Assembly: GCF_016217785.1 (NCBI RefSeq)
Contig: NZ_JACRGA010000005.1
Coordinates: 372,001 to 436,000 of the forward strand
DNA: 64,000 nt
Direction: 5' to 3'
Origin: Methanobacterium sp.
GTDB taxonomy: Archaea; Methanobacteriota; Methanobacteria; Methanobacteriales; Methanobacteriaceae
Position 1 is the first letter of the stretch; every line of letters begins with the position of its first letter. The notes beneath the pieces are model-generated. The model had not been told where the DNA came from and did not search any database. It was given only the letters and a program-made list of their open reading frames with translations. This document shows, in pieces, positions 20,824 through 29,324 of the stretch. The position numbers were made by a program, and so were the translations under genes.

Positions 20824-21153
20824 ATGGAAAAGGTATGTAAAGTTTCGGATGTATTCGAGAATACTATGAAAGGGTTTTTTGTTAAAAACAGATATGTACT
20901 TATTGCCAATGTCAATGGGAATTTTCATGCAGTTGATGCTGTCTGTCCACATATGGGTGGTTTCCTGCCCATTGGTAAACTTGAAAATAGTATTATAACT
21001 TGCCCAGTACATGGCTCACAGTACGATGTTAAAACTGGAAAACTGGTTAAAAATGTTCCCAGTCTCCTAAGGATTGTGACTGGTGGTGGCTCACATGATT
21101 TGAATAGTTACGAGGTTGAAATAAAAGATGAATCAATCTTTATTAAACTTTAA
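20824..21153 (+). CDS. Rieske-type [2Fe-2S] ferredoxin
   Basis: A 109-aa Rieske protein of the small soluble type (as in dioxygenase ferredoxins). Cluster ligands are in CPHMGG (~residues 43-48) and CPVHGSQYD (~62-70), i.e. Cys-x-His ... Cys-x2-His. There is no TM or signal sequence, so it is a cytoplasmic electron carrier. ATG 20824 is chosen because GGTGAT lies nine bases upstream; a GTG at 20815 would overlap that site. No partner oxidoreductase is adjacent. Confidence 0.92.
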   Translation: MEKVCKVSDVFENTMKGFFVKNRYVLIANVNGNFHAVDAVCPHMGGFLPIGKLENSIITCPVHGSQYDVKTGKLVKNVPSLLRIVTGGGSHDLNSYEVEIKDESIFIKL

Positions 21154-21169
21154 ATGATTAAATCAGAAA

Positions 21170-21337
21170 TTAATATTCCATTATTGTGGGCATAGATTTT
21201 TTATACCTCAAGAATGATTCCCGAAAACGTCCAGCATTCCATGTTGGAGTTTTTCTAGTGTATTTAGCGATATTCCTCATATTCTTAAATAATTGAGTAG
21301 ATGAAAGCAACTCCTTTTTTACACTACCTAAATTCAC
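21170..21337 (-). CDS. Small basic 55-aa protein, translationally coupled (candidate)
   Basis: The minus strand reads a GTG-initiated frame beginning MNLGSVKKELLSSTQLFKNM and containing NAGRFRESFLRYKKSMP, 55 residues, basic. Its GTG overlaps the stop of the DUF5518-like gene as GTGA, the hallmark of coupled translation. Not recognised. It could also be the decayed tail of a longer gene. Confidence 0.4.
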   Translation of the reverse strand: MNLGSVKKELLSSTQLFKNMRNIAKYTRKTPTWNAGRFRESFLRYKKSMPTIMEY

Positions 21338-21738
21338 CTTTTGACCTTAATTCCAATTAATCCGCCTATGGCTCCTAGAATTATGCTGATAATTAGGGAC
21401 AACTGAAAAATGAGATATGCTGCTACTACTGTATTTGCACCGGGTATTATGCCAATTTTTAGAGATATTAAATTTATCAGGGTGTTTATTGCTTCAAAGC
21501 CCATTATCAATATTAAAGTGATTATTAAACCACCGATTATTCCCGAAAATATTCCCACAACTGCTCCATCTTTTAAATCCATTTTATCATAATCTTCGTA
21601 TCTTCGGCTAAAGTAGGAGGCTAAAAATCCTCCTGTTAACGGACCTAAAAAGAAGAGAGGGAAGAAGATTATAATTAGGATAATAGTTAGCGCTGCGTTA
21701 AAAAGTCCGCTTAGTCCGATAATTTTCCAATCAGCCAT
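21334..21738 (-). CDS. DUF5518-like membrane protein
   Basis: A 134-aa protein with four hydrophobic segments (about residues 7-28, 60-83, 84-97 and 102-130) and the short motif GPLTGGFLASYFSRR after TM1, typical of the DUF5518 proteins abundant in Methanobacteriales. GGAGC precedes ATG 21738. Function unknown. A basic mini-ORF follows with a GTGA overlap. Confidence 0.8.
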   Translation of the reverse strand: MADWKIIGLSGLFNAALTIILIIIFFPLFFLGPLTGGFLASYFSRRYEDYDKMDLKDGAVVGIFSGIIGGLIITLILIMGFEAINTLINLISLKIGIIPGANTVVAAYLIFQLSLIISIILGAIGGLIGIKVKR

Positions 21739-21794
21739 TTTTTAAGCTCCAGAATTAAAGAAAAGATAATATTAATAAATCAGGTATATTTTGT

Positions 21795-22340
21795 TTATAT
21801 TGCATGAAAAGTGCTGATTACAATTTCAAGGTCTGTTTCGATGTTGGTAAGATTTTTACCTGCACTGGGAACAGCATAAATTGTGTGAATAGTTCCATTT
21901 TTCATAAACCATGTTTTTATTAGGGGCTTATTTTCTTGGTTAAGTGCTGAAATTTGATATGCTGGAAGACCATCTACAGTAAGTTCTTTTTCGGATGTTA
22001 TAGTCCAATTCCTAAGTGGAATTTCCTTCTTCTCAGAACTAACGTATTCAGATAAAGTACCATTATAGTTACCTGCGTAGAAATGAATAAGGTCCATATT
22101 TTCATCGGTTCCTTTACTTATGGAAAACAAATAATCATCTGCTGTTTCATTTTCCATTTTATAAAAAGACCAATTAATCGAAGCATTAAAAGATATGCCT
22201 TCACTCTCAAAGTGTTTAATACCAGTAGATTCAGTTTTATATACATTATCCAGGGGATCATTTGAGGTGCATCCTGAAACAACCACAACACTAAAAATAA
22301 GGATTACTAATCCCATGGAACTAATTATTCTTGGCAACAT
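21795..22340 (-). CDS. Lipoprotein with PsbP-like domain
   Basis: A 181-aa exported protein with a lipobox VVVSGC at about residue 24, so it is probably anchored by a lipid-modified Cys on the outer membrane face. The rest (GISFNASINWSFYK, DLIHFYAGNYNG, LTVDGLPAYQIS, TWFMKNGTIHTIYA) follows the beta-strand pattern of PsbP-like or DUF1795-type domains found in many methanogen lipoproteins. A distant relative lies at 27963-28556. Role unknown. Confidence 0.75.
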   Translation of the reverse strand: MLPRIISSMGLVILIFSVVVVSGCTSNDPLDNVYKTESTGIKHFESEGISFNASINWSFYKMENETADDYLFSISKGTDENMDLIHFYAGNYNGTLSEYVSSEKKEIPLRNWTITSEKELTVDGLPAYQISALNQENKPLIKTWFMKNGTIHTIYAVPSAGKNLTNIETDLEIVISTFHAI

Positions 22341-22650
22341 ATATTCTATGATAGGATAATCTGTCTAAAATATCTTTTCTTGCCCCAATTAAATTATCCC
22401 TTCAAGGTTATTTTAATCAAACTGTTTATGGATCTACAAGCAACTTTAGTGATAATACTGGCACATATAAGGTAAGGGTGGTAAAAATCTTTATCCATGC
22501 GGTTCTTGTCCTGTAAATCTTTTTCTAGTTCTTGGCAACGATCATACCTGTTAAAAACTTTTAAAAACTAAATTTAGACTTTTTAGAAATATTCGGAAGA
22601 AATATAACTAACTTGAAAAATATTAGTAATGTGAGTAGGGGGGATTGTTC
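22341..22650. other. Gene-free stretch
   Basis: AT-rich sequence between the lipoprotein gene and a small ORF. No ORF, RNA or repeat recognised. Confidence 0.4.
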
Positions 22651-22770
22651 ATGAGTGCAGATGATAAGAAACATTACGTAACTTCAGTATACACCGGCCG
22701 TTACAAATCTAAAGGTCGAATAAAGAATACCAAAAGGTGTATTAACCGTAAAATCTCAAAAAAAACATGA
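22651..22770 (+). CDS. Very small basic protein (39 aa), candidate
   Basis: ATG 22651 follows an AGGGGGGAT ribosome site. The frame codes for MSADDKKHYVTSVYTGRYKS followed by a Lys/Arg-rich tail and a stop at 22770. The strong ribosome site is the main evidence. The composition (about one third Lys/Arg) suggests nucleic acid binding, but no family is recognised. Confidence 0.45.
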   Translation: MSADDKKHYVTSVYTGRYKSKGRIKNTKRCINRKISKKT

Positions 22771-23053
22771 TATAATAGTAACCACAATCTTAAATCGTTT
22801 AATTAGAAAACCCAAAAAATTATATTTTGCAGTGTATTAAAATATTTGACTAGCCGCTAACCAAAGACTTAGATCAAATCAAACCTAAGAGTGCGGATCA
22901 ATCGTCTTATTAACTGATACATTGTTATTAAAAATAAATTTTTCAAATCTGTAGGGGGAATGAAGTTACCCCCATTTTTTTCATTTAAAAACCCAATTGT
23001 ATAATTCTATTTTATGAAACATATCTCCTGAGATTTAGGTTATAGATTAGTCC

Positions 23054-25234
23054 TTAAATCCTTTTTTTGTAATTTAATTCTTTAAATATAATTTTAAATC
23101 GAGTTCCGTTGATTCGGTTGAGGGTGATTTTCCCGTCTAATTGCTTTACAAGGATATTCACCAGTTGTAAGCCTAAGGTTTTAGAGTTTTCAATGTCAAA
23201 TTCTTCTGGGAATCCTACCCCATCATCACTGATTACCAGTTCATTCCATTCATCACTGGTTTTTAGTGAAACACTTAGTGTACCCGTTTTTCCTTTTGGA
23301 AAAGCATGTTTTAAGCTGTTAGATATTAATTCATTTATTATGAGCCCACAGGGCACGGCTGTTTCGATGTTGAATCTTACATTTTCGACATTAATAAATG
23401 GTGTAACTTGTCGGGTGGAAGTTGCATAAGAACTATAAAGATCACTTACCAGTGTTTCGATATATTCTGCAAAGTTGATTCTTGTTAAATCACCAGAATG
23501 ATAGAGTTTTTCATGTATCATGGCCATGGATTTTATCCGGTTCTGACTTTCTGAAAGAATATTGACAAATTCATCACTGTCTACATGTTGTTTCTGGAGG
23601 TTAAGAAGGCTGGAAATTATTTGTATGTTATTTTTAACCCTGTGGTGGATTTCTTTCAGTAAAACATCCTTTTCGTTAACAGATTTTATTAACTGATCTG
23701 TAGCTGTTTTCCTGTGGGTGATATCTTCAGCAATAACCATAATTGAATAAACATTACCCTCTTTCATTATGGGAACCAATTGTGTTTCAACCCAGCTGAT
23801 ATTGGCTTCTTTACTCAATAATCTGTTTTGGAATGGTCCAATTATTTCTCCTTTTAAAACATTAGCAAAACTTTCGATTAGTAAATGGAGGTCCTTTTTT
23901 GGGAATAATCCTAATTCTGCATATGTTTTCCCGATAAGTTCTTCTTTAGATAGATTTGTAAAATTAGCAGCAGAAGAATTCACATCCAAAATCACACCAT
24001 CTAAACCTATTAATATGGTGTAATCAGGATTTGATTCAAAAAGAGTCCTGTATTTTTCTTCATTATCCTGAAGTTCTTTTACTGCTTTCACACGTTCTGA
24101 AACATCTTCACTAAAAATTACAATTCCACCAATATCACCTGATGATAAATACCATGGACGCACTTCCCATCTAACATATTGAATACTTCCATCTGCACGA
24201 ATAAATTCATCATCATCAGCACTAATAACAGAACCCGCAAGAGCACGCTGATGGACTTCTTTCAACTCGTCAGTAATCTCTGGAAAAATATCATAATGTG
24301 ATGCACCGTGAATTTTTATCCCCTGAATATTATAATCTTTAATCCAACGTGAACTAGCGGCAATATACCTCATACGGGTATCAAACATTGCAATGGCAAC
24401 AGGCGCACTTTCAATAAAATACCTAAATTCTTCGTCACGTTTCTTCAAAGCTTTATTAAGAGTTTTTAACTCTTTTTCAGCTTTCTTACATTCAGTGACA
24501 TCGTTATATACAGCTATTATTTCTCCGGTAGGTAGTTTATATATCCAGATTTCCCTCCAGCTTCCAGGATCTTTTCCATCTTTATACATCTTTTCTGGAA
24601 AATATTCTGGTTTTCCTGTCTCCCAGACTCTTTTAAATGCATCGAAAACACCAAAATCTTTAACTCCAGGAAATGTTTCTGTCAAGCGTTTTCCTATAAA
24701 AACATCTTCTTTCTTAACATGCTCTAAGTTTTCCCCAGCCCGCTTGAAATTTTTGAAAATGAAGTCTTCTCCATTATCAACAGCTTCATAAACTGCCATA
24801 CCACCATTCATATGGTTAAAAAAATTTCCGTATTTATTTTCACTTACTTTTAATTCTTTTTCAATCCTATTTTTGTTAACTGCGAGGTCTATGGCATATT
24901 TAAGTTCTGTGGGGGTATAAGGTTTAATTATGTATCCCGCAGGTTCTGTGAGTTTGGCTCTTTCAATTGTTGAGTCTTCAGAATGAGCAGTTAAATAAAT
25001 AAAAGGTATATCGAGTTTTTTAATTTTAGAAATAGCCTCAATACCATCATTTTCTCCTTTCAGATTGATGTCTATTAAAATAAGATCTGGTTTGAGTTCA
25101 AATGCTTTATCTATCGCTTCTTGACCATTAGAAGCTACATATGGAACTTGGTAACCAAAGGATTCCAGGGTGCGTTTAATATCAATGGATTCTATGCTTT
25201 CATCTTCTACTAAAAGAATTGTAACATCGCCCAT
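23054..25234 (-). CDS. Hybrid sensor kinase: REC-3xPAS-HisKA_2-HATPase
   Basis: A 726-aa cytoplasmic kinase and close paralog of the one at 8.3-11.9 kb. Receiver at 1-120 (phospho-Asp55 in LILIDI), three PAS domains (~135-255, ~265-390, ~395-515), HisKA_2 with phospho-His in EIHHRVKNNIQIISS, and HATPase with INELISN and DDGVGFPEE. The receiver is almost the same sequence as in the larger paralog, while the sensory part lacks PocR and two PAS units. Both start with the same context (GGGGAAAATATG). They may share a phosphorylation circuit. Confidence 0.93.
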   Translation of the reverse strand: MGDVTILLVEDESIESIDIKRTLESFGYQVPYVASNGQEAIDKAFELKPDLILIDINLKGENDGIEAISKIKKLDIPFIYLTAHSEDSTIERAKLTEPAGYIIKPYTPTELKYAIDLAVNKNRIEKELKVSENKYGNFFNHMNGGMAVYEAVDNGEDFIFKNFKRAGENLEHVKKEDVFIGKRLTETFPGVKDFGVFDAFKRVWETGKPEYFPEKMYKDGKDPGSWREIWIYKLPTGEIIAVYNDVTECKKAEKELKTLNKALKKRDEEFRYFIESAPVAIAMFDTRMRYIAASSRWIKDYNIQGIKIHGASHYDIFPEITDELKEVHQRALAGSVISADDDEFIRADGSIQYVRWEVRPWYLSSGDIGGIVIFSEDVSERVKAVKELQDNEEKYRTLFESNPDYTILIGLDGVILDVNSSAANFTNLSKEELIGKTYAELGLFPKKDLHLLIESFANVLKGEIIGPFQNRLLSKEANISWVETQLVPIMKEGNVYSIMVIAEDITHRKTATDQLIKSVNEKDVLLKEIHHRVKNNIQIISSLLNLQKQHVDSDEFVNILSESQNRIKSMAMIHEKLYHSGDLTRINFAEYIETLVSDLYSSYATSTRQVTPFINVENVRFNIETAVPCGLIINELISNSLKHAFPKGKTGTLSVSLKTSDEWNELVISDDGVGFPEEFDIENSKTLGLQLVNILVKQLDGKITLNRINGTRFKIIFKELNYKKRI

Positions 25235-25373
25235 ATTTTCCCCTGTATAATTAATGGTTGTTTAATATATTTGTTTTTTAGTCTAGGGAATGTTTTAAAT
25301 GAGAATATTTATGGGTGAGATTAGGTTGTTTTTTGATTAATTTAATAAGTTTCACGCATTTAGAATTTATTGA

Positions 25374-26153
25374 TCATTTGTATCCAATAAAGAACAGCCT
25401 TTCGAATGGAAACAGCACATGACCGTCTTTTTGCGCAGGGTATGCCTTTGTAATTTCTTTTAAAACATCCTTTTCAAACTCAATTTTTTCTTCTCTGGTA
25501 TCCAGCCTGTCTAGGAACGTTCGCATCCCGGTGCTTTTAATCATTTCCACGATATTCTGGTGGGAAGGCATTATATGGAAGTAGGATGTTTTCCACATGG
25601 TTATGGATTTCAATTTACCTGACAGAATATCGTAGTAATAATCACTGGAGTGAAATGTAAAATCATCATTGGCCTGGCCTGTTTGTTCTCTCCATCTTTT
25701 ATTCAATGAAACCCTTTCTATGGCCTGTTTTATGGGCATGGTGTGGTACTGTGGAACCTGTACTGCCAGGGCACCATTATCTTTCAGCATTTTAACCAAG
25801 TCATTTATTAATTTTTCCTGGTCTTGAATCCATTGTATGGTGGCGTTTGAAAATATAATATCATATTTTTCTTCAGTTTCCATTTTGGTGATATCTTCAA
25901 CTTTCCATTCCATTTCAGGATAATTGATCTGCGCTGATTCTATCATGGAAGCTGAATTATCTATTCCTATTATTTCACTTTCTGGCCATCTACTGGAAAG
26001 GACATTTGTACTATTTCCAGGTCCGCAGCCTACATCCATTATTTTTTCAGGATTTTCAATATTGATTCGTCCGGCAAGATCTCGTGCTGGTTGGGTTCGT
26101 TCTTCTTTGAACTTTAAATAAAGTTCAGGGTTCCAATCTTTATTATCTGTCAT
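25374..26153 (-). CDS. SAM-dependent methyltransferase, trans-aconitate methyltransferase-like
   Basis: A 259-aa class I methyltransferase. Motif I is MDVGCGPGNSTN (~residues 38-50), with the acidic residue after beta-2 in IIGIDNS, and NATIQWIQDQEKL and PQYHTMPIKQAI as in trans-aconitate 2-methyltransferase (Tam), which methylates a toxic by-product of aconitase. The C-terminal region (SYFHIMPSHQNIVEMIKSTG) also matches Tam. The natural substrate in a methanogen is not certain. Monocistronic. Confidence 0.85.
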   Translation of the reverse strand: MTDNKDWNPELYLKFKEERTQPARDLAGRINIENPEKIMDVGCGPGNSTNVLSSRWPESEIIGIDNSASMIESAQINYPEMEWKVEDITKMETEEKYDIIFSNATIQWIQDQEKLINDLVKMLKDNGALAVQVPQYHTMPIKQAIERVSLNKRWREQTGQANDDFTFHSSDYYYDILSGKLKSITMWKTSYFHIMPSHQNIVEMIKSTGMRTFLDRLDTREEKIEFEKDVLKEITKAYPAQKDGHVLFPFERLFFIGYK

Positions 26154-26300
26154 AGATTTTCCACCATATAATGTTTATTAGTTTTATCAAACTAACTATT
26201 ATATAAAAGTCATGGTCCATCTTCTCTAGGGGTGAATTACAGAAGTTTCTCTCATGGGGACTAAATATAGTTTAAAAAAAAGAAAGAATTATGTTTAAAT

Positions 26301-27083
26301 CTATTCTGGTTTGGTTGGATACTTGAAACCTATTTTTTTGGAAGTCCAGAACCATAAAATGGCCATGAACACTAAACCGCAAGCCAGTCCTAACAAGCCG
26401 CTTTCGGGACTAAAGATGTTGGTCATTTTAATCCCTAAAATACCAATGGTACTACCGAAGCCAAAAAGACTGTAAACTATGGTATTCCAGAGGGCATGGG
26501 AGAATGACGATACAATTATAGAACCTGAAATGTACCGTAGTAGCCCGAAGATCAGCCCACCTATAATTCCTCCAGTAATGTATATGGGAAGCATACTCCA
26601 AGTGAAGGATGGATTAAGGAAGAAGAGGGGTAAATGCCAGGAGGAAAATGCCACCGCAGTGAGTAGGAGAATTAATTTGGGATCCATTTTATCCCGTTCC
26701 AGTATTCCATAAAGCCATCCTCTGAAGAAACCTTCTTCAGTAGCAAATGCCAGTATAAGTGTATAGAAAAAGAGATAAACAATTTTCCCGGTCATTTCGT
26801 TAGGGTATTTGATTTCGCCAATGTTCCCAGTTACTAGGGCAATAACAATAATAACCAGACAAATGCTCAGGGGATACAGAATAGCCCACACATAATCTCT
26901 TAAACTTCCAAACTCCAAACCCAACTCTTTACCATTCATTTTAGTCCAGTAGGCTAAAATTATAATTATGGGGAATATTACCAGTGCCTGGAGTTGTTCA
27001 TTATTGAATATTACCGGGGCCAGTGTACTGCAGATCATAACCAGGAAATATCCAATTAAACCATATTTATAAGCTTTTTTCAT
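26301..27083 (-). CDS. CPBP-family intramembrane metalloprotease
   Basis: A 260-aa protein with about eight TM segments and the CPBP/Abi (CAAX protease-like) motifs: EEGFFRGWLYG (motif 1, ~residues 116-126), SSWHLPLFFLNPS (motif 2) and the later SHALWNTIVY. These Glu/His residues form the active site of Rce1-type proteases. AGGAG precedes ATG 27083. Members act in prenyl-protein processing, bacteriocin immunity or stress; nothing nearby decides which. Confidence 0.88.
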   Translation of the reverse strand: MKKAYKYGLIGYFLVMICSTLAPVIFNNEQLQALVIFPIIIILAYWTKMNGKELGLEFGSLRDYVWAILYPLSICLVIIVIALVTGNIGEIKYPNEMTGKIVYLFFYTLILAFATEEGFFRGWLYGILERDKMDPKLILLLTAVAFSSWHLPLFFLNPSFTWSMLPIYITGGIIGGLIFGLLRYISGSIIVSSFSHALWNTIVYSLFGFGSTIGILGIKMTNIFSPESGLLGLACGLVFMAILWFWTSKKIGFKYPTKPE

Positions 27084-27282
27084 GTTTCACGCTCCTAATT
27101 CAATTTAAGCAGGTGAAAAAGAAATTAATTCCCTAAATAACTTATTTTAACACCCTTTTTAACCCACTTAAGAGGAAATATCAATTTATTTTAAAAAATC
27201 ACCTTCTCATAGTAACAATTGCTTCTAGTACTACGTTAGTGATGACTCTCTTTTAAATATTACTATTTAGTTTTCTACTTCC

Positions 27283-27375
27283 TTAACTGGGGCCCAAATG
27301 AAGGTGGTTTCAAGGTCCCAGTCACATGATGCGGAAGTTCACACAATACCCCGCCACTTATGCAGAATGAATTCA
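27283..27375 (+). pseudogene. Integrase remnant A
   Basis: This stretch aligns base by base with 39950-40040 of the better preserved integrase (shared TTAACTGGG, ATGAAGGTGG-like and ACATGATGCGGAAGTT). It then decays. The HMMRKF of the catalytic His-x-x-Arg box is still readable. The surrounding 27084-27495 interval is otherwise empty. Confidence 0.7.
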
Positions 27376-27495
27376 AAAGAAAATTGAAAAAGTGGGTTAA
27401 ATGATTAGGAATATTTGAGAATACAAATCATAATCCTCTAAGCCAAATCGTTATATATCCAATTTTTGGTATGACCTGGGGGCCATTGTTAGTAT

Positions 27496-27846
27496 TTACA
27501 ACTTTGTAAATAATTTTATTGGTGTTACTAATTCAGGGTCCGGCTTAGGGTTATTATCTCCTTTAAGCTCATATAATTTATTTCCCTCAGAATCATTTTT
27601 AATAGAAATAACTCTGTGAATTACTGGTTGCGGAAACCAAGTTACGTTATAAATAATTATATCCCCAATCTGAATATCACTTGTATTTTTAGTAACAATG
27701 ACTACGTCTCCTCTGTATATAGCAGGTTCCATGGTTCCTGAGACAACAACATTCATTTCTGTTTGATCATTAGCTGTAATTCCAGAATCAACGCATCCTG
27801 ATATGCCAATAACCGATAAAATCATTATGACCAGAATATACTTCAT
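27496..27846 (-). CDS. Lipoprotein with signal-peptidase-I-like (S26) fold, catalytic Ser replaced
   Basis: A 116-aa protein with lipobox GISGC at residues 14-18 and an S26-like core: VVSGTMEPAIYRGDVVIV, IQIGDIIIY, PVIHRVISI and GDNNPKPD. In signal peptidases the first motif is SGSMEP with the catalytic serine before Met; here it is Thr (SGTMEP). The His in IHRV is kept. Mature length is short and the last strands seem to be missing. It is either a weak or inactive protease homolog, or a processing factor anchored outside. Confidence 0.8.
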   Translation of the reverse strand: MKYILVIMILSVIGISGCVDSGITANDQTEMNVVVSGTMEPAIYRGDVVIVTKNTSDIQIGDIIIYNVTWFPQPVIHRVISIKNDSEGNKLYELKGDNNPKPDPELVTPIKLFTKL

Positions 27847-27897
27847 TTCATAGATGTTATCACTTCCGTATCAACATATTATAACTAGGTTATTTTT

Positions 27898-27921
27898 AAA
27901 TTAAGTTTTTATGTTACTTTC
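27898..27921 (+). promoter_or_regulatory. Shared promoter block, copy 1
   Basis: TTAAGTTTTTATGTTACTT here is one base different from the blocks at 36336, 37935 and 40312. TTTTTATGTT would serve as TATA box for the lipoprotein gene starting near 27963. Confidence 0.5.
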
Positions 27922-27962
27922 GCCCAACATGGCTATAATAATTGAAACTTTCGGTGTTTGAT

Positions 27963-28556
27963 GTGGAAAATAATGATCTCTGTCAGATAGGGTTATTGGG
28001 AATTGTAATCTGTGTTGTTTTTCTATCTGGATGTATAACATCTCCAGATGTTAACCAAAATTCTCAAGATCTGGATCAAATATTTTCCCAGAACGGTTTA
28101 ACCTTCAATTATCCTAACGGCTGGTTTAATGTCACTAATGATAGTGTTAAAGCTAATGGTTATTCACCTTATGTTATGGGAGTTTTTAACAGCCCTAACA
28201 ATGTGAATTTACAAGTATCCCAACATAATCTATCTTCATCTGCCAATATCACTATTGAGGGCCTGAAAGATTCAACTCTGGAAGGCATTAAAAATAATAC
28301 TAATAATTCTGCTAAATTAATAAGCGATTCTAAAACAACAATCAACGGGAATGTTATTTATGAAATTAATTATACTGAGAAAAATCTAGGGTTTTTTTTA
28401 TTTATTATTCCCTTTGTTGACGAGTACAAGTCATTACTGGTTATAACTGGTAAAGATAGACAGGTCTATGTAATGCATTTCCATGCACAAACCAGCACAT
28501 TTGATAAAAACAGAGAAATAATTGATAAAATTGTAGGTACCATAAAAATACAGTAA
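27963..28556 (+). CDS. PsbP-like lipoprotein
   Basis: A ~197-aa exported protein. A hydrophobic stretch (IGLLGIVICVVF) ends in lipobox LSGC, then a PsbP-like domain: LTFNYPNGWFNVT, VMGVFNSPNNVNLQVS and INGNVIYEINYTEK. The GTG at 27963 is preferred (GGTG about seven bases ahead, and a TATA-like block at 27905-27912). A TTG at 27942 is the longest alternative. It is unrelated to neighbours except by family to the lipoprotein at 21.8 kb. Confidence 0.75.
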   Translation: MENNDLCQIGLLGIVICVVFLSGCITSPDVNQNSQDLDQIFSQNGLTFNYPNGWFNVTNDSVKANGYSPYVMGVFNSPNNVNLQVSQHNLSSSANITIEGLKDSTLEGIKNNTNNSAKLISDSKTTINGNVIYEINYTEKNLGFFLFIIPFVDEYKSLLVITGKDRQVYVMHFHAQTSTFDKNREIIDKIVGTIKIQ

Positions 28557-28665
28557 TTTTATTTCTTCTTTTACCATTTAACAGTATAGATTTTTAAGGA
28601 AAAGCGAACTTATTGGGGTAAGGTATGCGAATACCTCCTTGATAAGTGGAAAAAGACTGGTTTTC

Positions 28666-29127
28666 CTATCTTTTTCCTTTTCTCTTTTGTTGTATCAGGG
28701 TTGGAACATACATCACTGCAAAACCTATGATTATGGACAATACTAGGTCCAAGTTGTTTAACATTCCAGATACTAAAAAGTTGTAGTAAATATACAATGA
28801 AACTGGAACATATATTGCACTGGCAGTCACCACCCCTGGAGAATATTCACCGGTACGTAGAGTGTAGTATGCATGGATTAAGAAGTTTGAAAATATCCAT
28901 GCAGCAGCGGATAAACCGATAACCAGGGTTAATTCGCTGGGATAAAATATTGCCAGAGAAGTGGCTATGATAACGTAAGCCATGAAAATAACATTGCCCA
29001 CAACGAACTGCCCAAATGTTTCAGGTGCACCAAGATATTTAATGGCCCACGGAACGAAACGTGGTGTCTCTTCTAAAATATGTATAAAATACGCTACAGG
29101 CACCAGCCATAAAATAGTTAAGTCCAT
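28666..29127 (-). CDS. HXXEE-domain membrane protein
   Basis: A 153-aa protein with four TM segments and the defining H-x-x-E-E motif (HILEE, residues 16-20) within TM1. A conserved-looking second set, SNFLIHAYYTLR, lies near residue 80. HXXEE proteins are a family of unknown function whose His and Glu residues may bind a metal in the membrane. GGGGAG lies before ATG 29127. It is flanked by integrase remnants. Confidence 0.85.
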   Translation of the reverse strand: MDLTILWLVPVAYFIHILEETPRFVPWAIKYLGAPETFGQFVVGNVIFMAYVIIATSLAIFYPSELTLVIGLSAAAWIFSNFLIHAYYTLRTGEYSPGVVTASAIYVPVSLYIYYNFLVSGMLNNLDLVLSIIIGFAVMYVPTLIQQKRKGKR

Positions 29128-29202
29128 AGTAATCTCCCCTATTATTCATTACGTTATTATTGCCTATTTAAATGTGAAAAGTTCCCCTGTAATTTTCCCC
29201 TT

Positions 29203-29286
29203 GATGAGATCAGGCGGATTAAAGACATCCGGTTGTGTGATATTGTCTTGGATATGGGGTTAAAAGAGTTGAAGGGTGAGCTTAGA
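29203..29286 (+). pseudogene. Integrase remnant B (3' end)
   Basis: GATGAGATC through TTAAAAGAGTTGAAGGGTGA aligns with the last ~95 bases of the integrase gene at 40190-40282 (GATGAGATCCGTGAA... to AAAGGTGAAGTTTAG). It encodes the degraded C-terminal coiled tail. Confidence 0.65.
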
Positions 29287-29324
29287 GAGGTTATTTTTCT
29301 AATAGTTCCATATGTTTAAATTAT

